From the NCBI GenBank assembly GCA_934364805.1, contig CAKRMH010000002.1, positions 1 through 64,000 of the forward strand: DNA of 64,000 nt, given 5' to 3'. This document shows, piece by piece, positions 43,895-52,952 of this stretch. Every line of letters begins with the position of its first letter. Position 1 is the first letter of the stretch. The notes beneath the pieces are model-generated. The model had not been told where the DNA came from. It worked only from the letters and a program-made list of their open reading frames with translations, and made no database searches. This stretch comes from an uncultured Lachnospiraceae bacterium (GTDB lineage Bacteria > Bacillota > Clostridia > Lachnospirales > Lachnospiraceae). A program made the translations under genes and the position numbers.

Positions 43895-44676
43895 TACAGT
43901 TCTACCTCCCTTGCGTCAAATACCGGACCTTCCTTGCAGATACGTTTATTATTGACATTGGAATGTGCATCTTTGTCTTTTGTTTTGCAGACACAAGCCA
44001 GGCATGCCCCGATTCCACATGCCATTCTCTCTTCCATGGAAATATAGCACACCATCCCATGTTCCTCAGCATATGCTTTTAACGCACGAAGCATCGGTGT
44101 TGGTCCGCATGCATAGATGATATCAGCCGATAATCCGTTGGCGCAGATTGCATCAAGGACATTTCCTTTCGTTCCGGCACTTCCATCCTCCGTTGCAACA
44201 TACACCTGGCCCTCTGCCTGAAATTCATCCATAAGGAACAGCGAATCACGGAAACCAAGCACCATCTGTTTGTCTGCTTTCATCTCTCTTGCCAGCTGAA
44301 GGATCGGCGGGATTCCGATTCCACCACCGATCAGAAATGCTTTCTTTCCATCTGCAGCATCAACTGGAAAGCCATTTCCAAGAGGTCCGAGAATCCGTAC
44401 GGTATCATCCTTCTGAAGTCTGGAGAACTCTTCGGTTCCTGTATGCTCACCGGTCACACGATACACAAGTGTCAATGTACCTTTTGTTTTATCGATCTCA
44501 CAAAGACTGATCGGTCTTGGAAGAAGCTTGGATGGATCCTTGCTGTATACGGATACAAACTGACCTGCCTTTGCCTGTGCTGCGATTTCTTTTGTCTGTA
44601 ATACAAGACGAAAGATTCCGGATGCAATCTCTTTTTGCTCTAAAACGACTGCATTTTCCTGATATTTCTCTGCCAT
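43894..44676 (-). CDS. pyrK: Dihydroorotate dehydrogenase electron-transfer subunit
   Basis: Carries electrons from PyrD to NAD+. The FAD-binding domain includes LLPRPISLCEI (about 49-59) and the NAD domain GGGIGIPP (about 116-123). The [2Fe-2S] cysteines are in CGIGACLACVC (about 216-226) and the distal C near 241. It is 260 residues and is translationally coupled to pyrD. Confidence 0.96.
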   Translation of the reverse strand: MAEKYQENAVVLEQKEIASGIFRLVLQTKEIAAQAKAGQFVSVYSKDPSKLLPRPISLCEIDKTKGTLTLVYRVTGEHTGTEEFSRLQKDDTVRILGPLGNGFPVDAADGKKAFLIGGGIGIPPILQLAREMKADKQMVLGFRDSLFLMDEFQAEGQVYVATEDGSAGTKGNVLDAICANGLSADIIYACGPTPMLRALKAYAEEHGMVCYISMEERMACGIGACLACVCKTKDKDAHSNVNNKRICKEGPVFDAREVEL

Positions 44677-44736
44677 TTTTCTACTCCTGATCTCTTAATT
44701 ACTTTTACTCCGGGTATATTTCTAAACTCTTACCAT

Positions 44737-45669
44737 TTATCTTGATGCAAGTGCACCGGAAATGTCTGCCACCATATCTTTTACAGCAGCACGGGAAGCA
44801 TCTGCGAAATTCTCCTCTGTAATGCCCATTTCTTTGTATTTATCCTGCTTATATGCAGCAATGATCCCACGGGAAGAGTTCACGATCGCACCAAGACCGT
44901 CTTCATTAAAGAAATGAACAAGATCTGCGCCTTTTCCACCCTGAGCACCATATCCCGGAACAAGGATAAAGCTTTTTGGCATAACTTTGCGAAGGACTTT
45001 TCCCATCTCCGGATAAGTTGCACCTACTACAGCTCCTACGTAGCTGTAAGAATCCCCCATACAGTCTGCGCCCCATTCTGCGACTTTCTCACCAACCCAC
45101 TCATACAGAGGACGTCCGTCGATGACACGGTCCTGGAATTCTCCACTGGACGGATTGGATGTCTTTACGAGAATGAAAATGCCTTTTTTCTCCTCCTTGC
45201 ACACATCAACAAACGGTTTGATGCCATCTGTTCCAAGATATGGGTTCACCGTTGCAAAATCCTCATTGAATGTTGCGTAAGATTTCGATCCGATCTGTAC
45301 CTTTCCAAGATGTCCAACTGCATACGCTGCTGATGTAGATCCGATATCACCACGTTTGATATCACCGATCACAACAAGATCCTTTTCGTGACAGTAATCA
45401 ACGGTTTTCTGATATGCTTTCATTCCTTCAATTCCAAACTGCTCATACATCGCAATCTGTGGTTTTACAGCCGGGATCAGATCATAGGTAGCATCCACAA
45501 TTGCTTTGTTAAACTGCCAGATTGCTTCTGCTGCACCTTCCGGTGTCTCTCCAAATTCTGCAAATGCTTTCTTCTGGATAAATTCCGGCACATAAGAAAG
45601 CATTGGATCAAGTCCGACTACGATCGGTGCATTTGTCTTTTTAATTTTGTCTACTAATTTATTAATCAT
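44737..45669 (-). CDS. pyrF: Orotidine 5'-phosphate decarboxylase
   Basis: Decarboxylates OMP to UMP. At 310 residues it is the longer type-2 form. The catalytic lysine/aspartate set is in GDIKRGDIGSTS (about 93-104), and the C-terminal phosphate loop reads GYGAQGGKGAD (about 233-243). The start at 45669 has AAAGGAAAT and lies one base after the pyrC stop; a longer frame into pyrC is not supported. Confidence 0.96.
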   Translation of the reverse strand: MINKLVDKIKKTNAPIVVGLDPMLSYVPEFIQKKAFAEFGETPEGAAEAIWQFNKAIVDATYDLIPAVKPQIAMYEQFGIEGMKAYQKTVDYCHEKDLVVIGDIKRGDIGSTSAAYAVGHLGKVQIGSKSYATFNEDFATVNPYLGTDGIKPFVDVCKEEKKGIFILVKTSNPSSGEFQDRVIDGRPLYEWVGEKVAEWGADCMGDSYSYVGAVVGATYPEMGKVLRKVMPKSFILVPGYGAQGGKGADLVHFFNEDGLGAIVNSSRGIIAAYKQDKYKEMGITEENFADASRAAVKDMVADISGALASR

Positions 45670-45670
45670 G

Positions 45671-47002
45671 TTAATTTCCTTTCTCTTCAAATACGATATC
45701 CCCATCACAGATGGTATACATTACCTTGCCGGTAACCTCTCTTCCATGGAACGGTGTATTCCGTCCTTTGGATGCAAATTGATTCTTGTCGATCTTATAT
45801 ACAGCCTTCGGATCAAAGATCACGATATCTGCTGCTTTTCCAGGCTGGATATCTCCCCTGTCCATCTCCAGTATCTTCGCAGCATTGTAGCTCATCTTCT
45901 CTGCCATCTGCAGCGGAGTCAGATAACCGCCAAGCACAAGTTCGGAATACGTCAGGCATGCTGCCGTCTCCAGACCGACAATTCCAAATGGAGCCTTCTT
46001 CATGGAAGTATTCTTGTCCTGGAAGGTATGCGGTGCATGGTCTGTTGAGATCACATCCATGATGCCATCCCTAAGTCCTTCTTTAAGTGCCTGAACATCT
46101 GCCTTCGTACGAAGCGGAGGATTCATTTTATAGTTTGTGTCTGCATCCACATCCTGCGGGATCATAATTCCGTTTTCGATCTCCGGAACAAACTCCTGAA
46201 TATCATCCGATGTCAGCGTAAAATGATGTGGACACACCTCAGCCGATACTTTTATACCCTCCATCTTTGCATGCTGCACCATTGATACCGAGTCTCTCGT
46301 CGAACAATGACAAAGATGTAATTTACAGCCGGTCTCTTTTGCAAGCATAATATCACGCGCAATAATAATATCCTCAACGGCATTACAGATTCCAGGAAGT
46401 CCGAGTTCTTTTGACTTGGAATCAGAATTCATAACACCGCCATTTACCAGATTGATATCTTCACAATGTGCAAGAACCGGGATTCCAAGCTTTGCGGCCT
46501 TTTTCATGGCTTCCGCATAGATCTGGGTATTCATGACCGATTTACCGTCCTCGCTGATCGCAGGGCTTCCGGCTTCAACCATTCCCTCAATATCCGCAAG
46601 TTCCGTTCCTTTCTGCCCCTTTGTGACAGCGCCTACCTGAAGCACATGGATTCCACGTTCTGACCGTGCTTTATTATGCACATAATTTACGACATCCGGG
46701 TTATCCACAACCGGCTTCGTATTCGGCATGGCAAGCACTGTTGTAAATCCACCATGTGCTGCTGCGTGCATACCTGTGATAACTGTCTCTTTTTCTTCAA
46801 ATCCCGGATCTCGAAAATGCACATGCATATCAATAAATCCCGGCATAACATAATATCCTTCTGCATCAATTACACGGTCTGCCTTCTCTTTCAGGTCCTT
46901 TCCAATCTTGGCCACATGTCCATTCTCAACATAGACATCGGCGACCTCGTCCATCTGGGTTGCAGGATTTAAAACCCTTCCCCCTTTGATTAACATTGTC
47001 AT
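45671..47002 (-). CDS. pyrC: Dihydroorotase
   Basis: Zinc amidohydrolase of class I that cyclises carbamoylaspartate to dihydroorotate. At 443 residues it is complete. Metal ligands are in PGFIDMHVHFRDPGFE (about 56-71), the DHAPH motif (about 320-324) and AHCED and CHCSTRD histidines. The start is the ATG at 47002, with GAGG 8 bases before it. It heads the pyrC-pyrF-pyrK-pyrD operon. Confidence 0.97.
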   Translation of the reverse strand: MTMLIKGGRVLNPATQMDEVADVYVENGHVAKIGKDLKEKADRVIDAEGYYVMPGFIDMHVHFRDPGFEEKETVITGMHAAAHGGFTTVLAMPNTKPVVDNPDVVNYVHNKARSERGIHVLQVGAVTKGQKGTELADIEGMVEAGSPAISEDGKSVMNTQIYAEAMKKAAKLGIPVLAHCEDINLVNGGVMNSDSKSKELGLPGICNAVEDIIIARDIMLAKETGCKLHLCHCSTRDSVSMVQHAKMEGIKVSAEVCPHHFTLTSDDIQEFVPEIENGIMIPQDVDADTNYKMNPPLRTKADVQALKEGLRDGIMDVISTDHAPHTFQDKNTSMKKAPFGIVGLETAACLTYSELVLGGYLTPLQMAEKMSYNAAKILEMDRGDIQPGKAADIVIFDPKAVYKIDKNQFASKGRNTPFHGREVTGKVMYTICDGDIVFEEKGN

Positions 47003-47037
47003 TTGCAATTCCTCACTCTACATATTTTCTGCTTCAT

Positions 47038-47066
47038 ATTGTAGCATACAAAAATACCCCGGACAA
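47038..47066 (-). promoter_or_regulatory. pyrC operon promoter inside the chemoreceptor terminator
   Basis: On the minus strand -35 TTGTCC (47061-47066), 17-base spacer and -10 TACAAT (47038-47043). The -35 and the spacer fall within the 3' arm of the terminator hairpin of the upstream gene. The predicted leader is about 25 bases, leaving no space for an attenuator. Confidence 0.6.
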
Positions 47067-47093
47067 CTGCGATTCGCAATTTCCGGGGTATTT
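47051..47093 (-). terminator. Terminator of the binding-protein/chemoreceptor operon
   Basis: AAATACCCCGGA (from 47052) pairs with TCCGGGGTATTT (to 47093); the minus strand then has five Ts. It lies 6 bases past the chemoreceptor stop codon. Confidence 0.88.
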
Positions 47094-47098
47094 CATGA

Positions 47099-48853
47099 TC
47101 AGATTCTGGTAAATATAGAGGTTTCATTCTGAAGTTCTGAAGATATCTGCTGATTTTCTTCCATTCTCTTTGAAATCTTCTCCATATCCGTAACAAGCAT
47201 CTGCGTGCTCTCCGCAACACCATTGACTCCTTTGACACCTTCTTCAATGGCATTGGTGATGCTGTTGATGGACTCTGCGATCTCAACTGCTCCACGTTTC
47301 AATTCATCTGTCTGCTGTTCAAATTGTTTCATGGTTGTCTCAATATAAGATGCATTCTCACGGTACTGTGTGCCAGAATCCACAAAGCTCTCCAGCTCTG
47401 GAACAATGCTTTCATTCATATATGAAACAAGTCCCTGCGCATGTTCTGCAAGATTATGTACCGCATTGGTTACAACGGTATTGATCTCCTGGATCCGGTT
47501 TGCCGTCTGTCTGCTGGATTCCGCAAGCTGACTGATCTCACCTGCTACAACCGCAAATCCTTTTCCTGCCTCTCCTGCTCTTGCAGCCTCAATGGATGCG
47601 TTCAGGGAAAGCAGGTTGGTCTGGCTTGAAATATTCAAAATGTCATTGGTAAGACTATTTACCTGGTCAACACTCTTGCTCTCCTCAATTGCCTGATTTA
47701 AGATTTCAAGAATCTCTGTGATCTTTGCACTAGTTGTCTGCATGTTATCCTTGGCTGAACTCTGCATATGGTCTGCATGCTGCATCATTTCCTGTGAAAA
47801 TCTGCTCAACTCTGCCGATTTATCAGCAATAATGCTGACTTCATTCTTTACATTGTCTGCATTATTGTTGATCAGTGATGCATTGCTGGATACTTCCTCC
47901 ATTGTCGCTGACAGTTCCTCTGTCAGTGCTGACAGATCGGATGCACTGTCATTGGATGTCTGCACACTTTCCATTACCTCATTGACAACGGAATCCATTT
48001 TCTCGGAATCGCTGCTTAACACAGCAAAAATATGCTGTAATTTCTCCATGAATGCATTAATGCCGTGTCCAAGGCTTCCAACCTCCACAACCGATGCAAT
48101 CTTGACACGTTTGGTAAGATCTCCCTGACGGTTCTCGATATCCCTGATAATATCTGTAATTTCTTTTTCTGTATGCTTAATCGGACGGATAACTAATGTA
48201 AGAACACCGGCAACCGCACTGAGCACTGCAATAATGCTGATCACGATCGTGAGCACATTGCTGATAATGGAACTGCGATATACGGTAGCAAGATGGGCTC
48301 TTGTTGCCTCGGAATTCTCTGACGTATGCTGTGTGATCTTATCCAGATCAGATATCATTGCATCGGAATAATTGGAAAGATCTCCATTTGCACATGCATA
48401 AGCATCTGCTGTCTTTGTATTCGCACTGTATGCAACAACATTGGTGACCGCAGCTTTAAAATTCTCATAATTGGTCATCAGATCCTTATAACTGTCCATG
48501 TCATCCGCATCCACAACCTCACCAAATTCATCCATCTTCTGCTCCAGATCCGTTTCCTGTGATTTGATCGTGTTCACAAGATCGATCATGGTATCAAAAT
48601 CGGTCGCAATAATGTGTGATAATGCATTCTGATGGATGGACTGCAGCTCTTCCTGAATTGCATTCAGCGAAATCATGCTTTCCATATATTCATCCGTGAT
48701 CTGTGTCGCCTTCGCATTGACACTGCGAATATTCTTCATTGCGAGAACATTCGAAAAAATTCCCACAATTCCAAGTATGATAACAGGAACCAGAATCAGT
48801 ACACGGATACTCGTTCCGGCCTGTTTTTTTGTATTTTTTACCTTATTATTCAT
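47099..48853 (-). CDS. Methyl-accepting chemotaxis protein
   Basis: A 584-residue chemoreceptor. A first membrane helix (about 17-39) is followed by an extracytoplasmic four-helix-bundle sensor (about 40-185), a second membrane helix (about 195-222), a HAMP domain (about 222-275) and the long cytoplasmic signalling hairpin (about 290-580), whose tip holds the conserved QTNLLSLNASIEAARAGE segment (about 415-432). It signals to CheA/CheW. It sits 14 bases after an extracytoplasmic sugar-type binding lipoprotein, which suggests that the receptor senses a ligand through that protein. No che or flagellar genes are in the window. Confidence 0.94.
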   Translation of the reverse strand: MNNKVKNTKKQAGTSIRVLILVPVIILGIVGIFSNVLAMKNIRSVNAKATQITDEYMESMISLNAIQEELQSIHQNALSHIIATDFDTMIDLVNTIKSQETDLEQKMDEFGEVVDADDMDSYKDLMTNYENFKAAVTNVVAYSANTKTADAYACANGDLSNYSDAMISDLDKITQHTSENSEATRAHLATVYRSSIISNVLTIVISIIAVLSAVAGVLTLVIRPIKHTEKEITDIIRDIENRQGDLTKRVKIASVVEVGSLGHGINAFMEKLQHIFAVLSSDSEKMDSVVNEVMESVQTSNDSASDLSALTEELSATMEEVSSNASLINNNADNVKNEVSIIADKSAELSRFSQEMMQHADHMQSSAKDNMQTTSAKITEILEILNQAIEESKSVDQVNSLTNDILNISSQTNLLSLNASIEAARAGEAGKGFAVVAGEISQLAESSRQTANRIQEINTVVTNAVHNLAEHAQGLVSYMNESIVPELESFVDSGTQYRENASYIETTMKQFEQQTDELKRGAVEIAESINSITNAIEEGVKGVNGVAESTQMLVTDMEKISKRMEENQQISSELQNETSIFTRI

Positions 48854-48867
48854 AGCTTCCTCCTGCT

Positions 48868-50166
48868 CTACTGTGCATTCGATGCCGTAACACCTTTCAC
48901 CATGGTATCCAATAAATCCTGCAGATCCTGCCCTGTCGGATTGCCTGCCGCCATCTGTGCTGCAAAGGTCTGTACTGGATCCCAGTAATTGCCGCCAATT
49001 CTCTGAAGACTTGCAAATTCAGACTGTGCAAGCACTGCCTGAATCGCCGGAGAATCTGCTATTTCACCCGATTCTGCTGCATTTTTGTTGGCCGGGCCCT
49101 GCTGTCTTTGTTCAAAACGCAGCGTCTGATTCTGTTCGTTACTGATCCACTCGGCAAGTTTGGATGCCCATGCGGCATTCTTGGAATACGCATTCGCACC
49201 AACCAGTTTATAACCTTTAAAGGACGCCATCTGTACCTGTTGTCCTGCACAGGTATACGTTGGGAGTTTTATTGCTGCATAATTATCTCCCCATGCCTGT
49301 TCGATGCCATTTGCACTCCATACACCGGAAATTCCTGCAATGACAGATCCATTCTGGATTCCTTCCATCATTCCCTGATCATCCGTATTCAAAAATCCAG
49401 GGTTCGCTGCAATAGAAAGCATGGACTGTGCAACATCCACTCCCTTGATACTGCCATCCTGGCTGTTCCAGTTACAGTAATTGGAGATTCCATCGTCATT
49501 TAACCCCAGCTCCATTCCGGTATTGCCAAAGAAGGAATATAAATACCATCCGGAAGACCAGTCCATAGTTACTTTCTTACCGTTTGCTGCTGCCACGGAC
49601 AACATCTGATCCAGTGTCTGCACATCCGTGTCAGAGAAATATTCCTTATTATAGTACAAAAAATAACCATTATCTGCTGTCAGAGGATATGCATACAGCT
49701 GATCATTGACGCTTGCTGCATCTGCAGCTCCATCAACACTCGCAGATGCGACCTCATCGGAATTCTCGATTGGCTCTAATACACCGGATGCCACAAGCGC
49801 CCTTAACTGGTCATCTGCAAACGTAAATACATCCGGAGCATTTAGGACATCTCCAAGCAGATCATCCTTGCAGTCGGACTCAGGTTCTGCTGCAATGGTA
49901 ATGTCGAAGGTCGCCTGTGATGCATATTCTTTTGCAAAACTGTCTGTAATCTGCTTCAGAAGTTCTGCATCTTCCTCCGCTCCCCAGACGGTCAGTGAAA
50001 TCGTGCCATCTGCGGACCCGTTATCTGTCTGTGCCGCTTCTGCTGTCTGTGTCGTTTCCACTTCCTGTGTTCCGTCCGTGCCTGACGCACCATTTCCACA
50101 GCCGCCTGTAACCAGGGATGCTGCCATAAGTGACGCACAAAGCACCGCTGCTCTTCTTCTTTTCAT
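48868..50166 (-). CDS. Extracellular solute-binding lipoprotein, sugar-type
   Basis: A 432-residue substrate-binding protein of the maltose/oligosaccharide type. It starts with a basic leader and hydrophobic core, then a lipobox-like GGC near residue 22-24 (VTGGC; the -3 residue is threonine, so a slightly weak match), then a Ser/Thr/Gly-rich linker. The mature domain has the LTVWGAEED start (about 61-69) typical of this family. The start is the ATG at 50166, with GGGAGGG upstream. No permease or ATPase is adjacent. The next gene, 14 bases away, is a chemoreceptor. Confidence 0.88.
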   Translation of the reverse strand: MKRRRAAVLCASLMAASLVTGGCGNGASGTDGTQEVETTQTAEAAQTDNGSADGTISLTVWGAEEDAELLKQITDSFAKEYASQATFDITIAAEPESDCKDDLLGDVLNAPDVFTFADDQLRALVASGVLEPIENSDEVASASVDGAADAASVNDQLYAYPLTADNGYFLYYNKEYFSDTDVQTLDQMLSVAAANGKKVTMDWSSGWYLYSFFGNTGMELGLNDDGISNYCNWNSQDGSIKGVDVAQSMLSIAANPGFLNTDDQGMMEGIQNGSVIAGISGVWSANGIEQAWGDNYAAIKLPTYTCAGQQVQMASFKGYKLVGANAYSKNAAWASKLAEWISNEQNQTLRFEQRQQGPANKNAAESGEIADSPAIQAVLAQSEFASLQRIGGNYWDPVQTFAAQMAAGNPTGQDLQDLLDTMVKGVTASNAQ

Positions 50167-50243
50167 ATAATCCCTCCCAGAATTGTATTTATCATACAAC
50201 GATTTATCTTTATACAGCGTTCTAAATTCCTTTTCATCAAAAA

Positions 50244-50277
50244 AAATAGTACCATATAAATTTATGGTACTATTTTA
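50244..50277 (-). terminator. Terminator after dapB
   Basis: AATAGTACCATA (50246-50257) pairs with the reverse complement in TATGGTACTATT (50263-50274); on the minus strand the hairpin is followed by eight Ts. It closes the dapAB transcript before the binding-protein operon. Confidence 0.85.
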
Positions 50278-50378
50278 TCACTTTTTTTGCATTTCGTCAA
50301 TTTTCGTTGTATATTTCAATGTATAAATTGATTGTTTTTGTTCTTTTTTTGGTTATTTTGACACATTCTGATCCCAGT

Positions 50379-51140
50379 TTATTTTGCTGCGATCACATCT
50401 GCCATATCATAATGTCCTGCCGGCTTTCCTGCAAGGAATTTGGCTGCTTCGACAGCACCTTTTGCAAACACGGCCTTGGAATATGCTGTATGCTTAAACT
50501 CAATCACTTCATCCTGTCCACAGAACAGTACTTCATGCTCTCCTACGATATTGCCCCCGCGTACCGCAGAGATTCCGATCTCATGCGGATCTCTCTTTGC
50601 ACGTTCTTTGGTACGGTCATATTTATAGGAATATGCCTCATCGAGTGCCTCATTCATGGAATCTGCAAGTGCAAGCGCTGTTCCGCTCGGTGCATCCAGT
50701 TTCTGGTTATGATGCTTCTCAACGATCTCCATGTCAAATCCGGCCGGTGCAAATACGAGTGCTGCCTTCTTCAGAAGTTCCATTAATGTATTGATACCAA
50801 GGGACATATTTGCGGAACGCAGAATCGCTACTTTCCCTGCTGTCTTATCTACCCTGGAAAGCTGATCCTCGGAAAGTCCTGTTGTACATAATACGACAGG
50901 TACATTCTTTGCAGCTGAATATTCAAGCAGTGCATCTACTGCCTTTGCATTGGAAAAATCAATAATAACATCCGCTTCCACGTCGCATGCATCAATGCTT
51001 TGAAAAACCGGATAATCATTTTTGATTCCGTCATACAGATCGATCCCTGCAACAATTTCAATCTCTTTATCGTCTTTGCAGATGCCGGTAATGGTCTGAC
51101 CCATTTTGCCATTGCATCCGTTCATGATTGCTCTAACCAT
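50379..51140 (-). CDS. dapB: 4-hydroxy-tetrahydrodipicolinate reductase
   Basis: NAD(P)H-dependent enzyme, second step of the lysine/diaminopimelate branch. At 253 residues it is complete. The Rossmann motif GCNGKMGQ (about 8-15) and the catalytic HHNQKLDAPSGTA region (about 142-154) are present, along with CTTGLS (about 86-91). It is 30 bases after dapA and under control of the lysine riboswitch upstream. Confidence 0.96.
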   Translation of the reverse strand: MVRAIMNGCNGKMGQTITGICKDDKEIEIVAGIDLYDGIKNDYPVFQSIDACDVEADVIIDFSNAKAVDALLEYSAAKNVPVVLCTTGLSEDQLSRVDKTAGKVAILRSANMSLGINTLMELLKKAALVFAPAGFDMEIVEKHHNQKLDAPSGTALALADSMNEALDEAYSYKYDRTKERAKRDPHEIGISAVRGGNIVGEHEVLFCGQDEVIEFKHTAYSKAVFAKGAVEAAKFLAGKPAGHYDMADVIAAK

Positions 51141-51170
51141 TCTATTTCTCTCCTTGTATCTGCGCTTTTT

Positions 51171-52061
51171 CTATTTTAATGTAATTCCATATTCCTTCAT
51201 AACATTGGCAAGTTTTGCCGCATTGTCTGCTCCCATCTCACAAAGTGGTGCACGAAGCGGTCCGGCTTCTTTGCCCATCAGATTCAGTGCCTTCTTAACC
51301 GGGATCGGATTCACCTCAGAAAACAGTGCATCTACAAGCGGAAGAGCCTCTAACTGAAGACGTCTTGCAGTCTCAATATCTCCCTTGAAGAAGCTTTCAC
51401 ACATCTGGTGTACTTTTGCCGGTGCCACATTGCTCCATACGGAGATTACACCAATTGCACCAATTGACATAAGCGGAACTACAAGTCCGTCTTCTCCGGA
51501 ATACAGATCAAGTTTTCCGTCGGTCAGATACATGGTTTTCGATGCCTGTGCAAGATTGCCGGTTGCTTCTTTTAATCCGACCAGATTCTGCTCACTGTGA
51601 AACAGTTCGGCAACCGTCTCCGGCATCAGATTGCATCCGGTTCTTCCAGGAACATTGTACATAATGATCGGAAGTTTCGTGTTTCTCGCAATCTGTGTAT
51701 AATGTTTCACAAGTCCGGCCTGTGTTGCTTTATTATAATAAGGAGTAACAATCAAAAGACCATCCACACCATCCGCCTCTGCTTCCTGTGAAAGCTGGAT
51801 CGCCGTTCTGGTGCAGTTAGATCCGGTTCCCGCAACGACCGGTACTCTGTGTTTTGTAAATTCTACTGCTGAACGAATGACTTTCTCATGTTCTTCCATA
51901 TCCAGTGTAGAGCTTTCACCTGTTGTTCCCGCAATGATGATCGCATCGGTACCTGCATCGATCTGTTCATTGATCAGTTCCTCCAGTTTGTCGTAATTTA
52001 CTTCCTCATTATTCTTCATTGGCGTTACGATTGCAACACCTGCGCCTTTAAAAATAGCCAT
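51171..52061 (-). CDS. dapA: 4-hydroxy-tetrahydrodipicolinate synthase
   Basis: Condenses pyruvate and aspartate semialdehyde; the first committed step to diaminopimelate and lysine. It is 296 residues. The GTTGESSTL motif (about 46-54), the catalytic tyrosine in YNVPGRTG (about 136-143) and the Schiff-base lysine in LKEATGN (about 164-170) are present. The start at the ATG at 52061 has AGGAGG 9 bases before it. A lysine riboswitch with terminator lies directly upstream. Confidence 0.97.
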   Translation of the reverse strand: MAIFKGAGVAIVTPMKNNEEVNYDKLEELINEQIDAGTDAIIIAGTTGESSTLDMEEHEKVIRSAVEFTKHRVPVVAGTGSNCTRTAIQLSQEAEADGVDGLLIVTPYYNKATQAGLVKHYTQIARNTKLPIIMYNVPGRTGCNLMPETVAELFHSEQNLVGLKEATGNLAQASKTMYLTDGKLDLYSGEDGLVVPLMSIGAIGVISVWSNVAPAKVHQMCESFFKGDIETARRLQLEALPLVDALFSEVNPIPVKKALNLMGKEAGPLRAPLCEMGADNAAKLANVMKEYGITLK

Positions 52062-52092
52062 AAATATGATCCTCCTGTAAAAATACACATTG

Positions 52093-52303
52093 AAAAAGCC
52101 GGCTTACAGAAAGCCGGCATGAATCTCAAAAAACGGTTCTGATAGCTCCCCATCTCAGTCGATGACAGTCATAAAGCTGTTCGCCTTATGCCCAGGATTC
52201 GATCTACAGAATATCTCTTCCTTCGGCGTTCATTCCTTTCTACTGTGTTCTCCTGCATCTGCTGCATCCCACAGTCTACTGATAACTCACGCAACCTCTA
52301 TCA
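52093..52303 (-). promoter_or_regulatory. Lysine riboswitch (L box) with terminator, ahead of dapAB
   Basis: On the minus strand the aptamer spans about 52303 to 52141. It begins with GATAGAGGTTGCG and closes with the GATGGGGAGCTATC arm that pairs with it, and contains the characteristic GCCGAAGG and CATCGACTGAGATGGGGAGC segments. An intrinsic terminator follows: GCCGGCTT (52098-52105) pairs with AAGCCGGC (52111-52118), with a five-T tail. When lysine is bound, the terminator forms and dapA-dapB are shut off. Boundaries are by eye. Confidence 0.92.
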
Positions 52304-52321
52304 ATGATTATTATATTGTTC

Positions 52322-52350
52322 ATCATAACACTCCGTTACAGCACTGTCAA
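52322..52350 (-). promoter_or_regulatory. dapAB promoter
   Basis: On the minus strand perfect -35 TTGACA (52345-52350), 17-base spacer, -10 TATGAT (52322-52327). It lies 3 bases from the cobO-like stop codon and drives the riboswitch leader. Confidence 0.8.
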
Positions 52351-52353
52351 CTG

Positions 52354-52839
52354 CTACTTTTCCGGAGCAATATTGTAGATTTCATCTGCAAATTCACGGA
52401 CACCATCCTGCAAAATGCGTCCTGTAAATATAATGTCCATTTCTTCCGGTCTGCATTCCATCATACTGCGGATATCTTCAATCGTAATCACTTTATGATC
52501 CAGCAGTCCCAGAATCTCATCAAAAATGATCATATCGCAGGCTCCTGTAGATACGACCTTCTTTCCATAATTAAAGCCATTTTTCAGGTTAATGCTTTCT
52601 TCTTTTTTCTCATCTTCACCCAATTCATCAAAAGGCGCATCTGATTTTGAAAACCGGAAAAATTTAATCTCCGGTTCAAGGCGCTGCAAAAATTCCAGTT
52701 CCTTCTCCATTTTTCCTTTGAGGAACTGTATCACGATCACATTTTTTCCTTCACTGGCTGCATGAATCGCATTGCCAAGCGCAGCCGTTGACTTTCCATG
52801 TCCATCGCCATAATAAATCTGTACGACACCACTACTCAT
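52354..52839 (-). CDS. CobO/BtuR-type corrinoid adenosyltransferase
   Basis: A 161-residue P-loop protein of the cob(I)yrinic acid a,c-diamide adenosyltransferase family, which attaches the adenosyl group to cobalamin precursors. The P-loop is GDGHGKST (about 11-18), the DMIIFDEI Walker-B-like segment is at about 101-108, and FTGR at about 137-140. It lies alone beside the lysine riboswitch; no other cobalamin genes are in the window. It probably salvages corrinoids. Confidence 0.88.
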   Translation of the reverse strand: MSSGVVQIYYGDGHGKSTAALGNAIHAASEGKNVIVIQFLKGKMEKELEFLQRLEPEIKFFRFSKSDAPFDELGEDEKKEESINLKNGFNYGKKVVSTGACDMIIFDEILGLLDHKVITIEDIRSMMECRPEEMDIIFTGRILQDGVREFADEIYNIAPEK

Positions 52840-52952
52840 AATTTCCTCCTAATCTGAAGCAGTCGTTCCACCCCTCAGATTTGATATTGCATAAAATACC
52901 ACACTATCTTTTTTTTTGCAACTTTTCGCTGAAATATGAGAAAAAAGGACTA

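Noticed and set aside
50170..50240. A possible sigma-28 (chemotaxis-type) promoter before the binding-protein/chemoreceptor operon
   Set aside because: TAAAGATA with a GATAAATA 11 bases downstream is only a partial match; the spacing to a GCCGATAA-type box is wrong.
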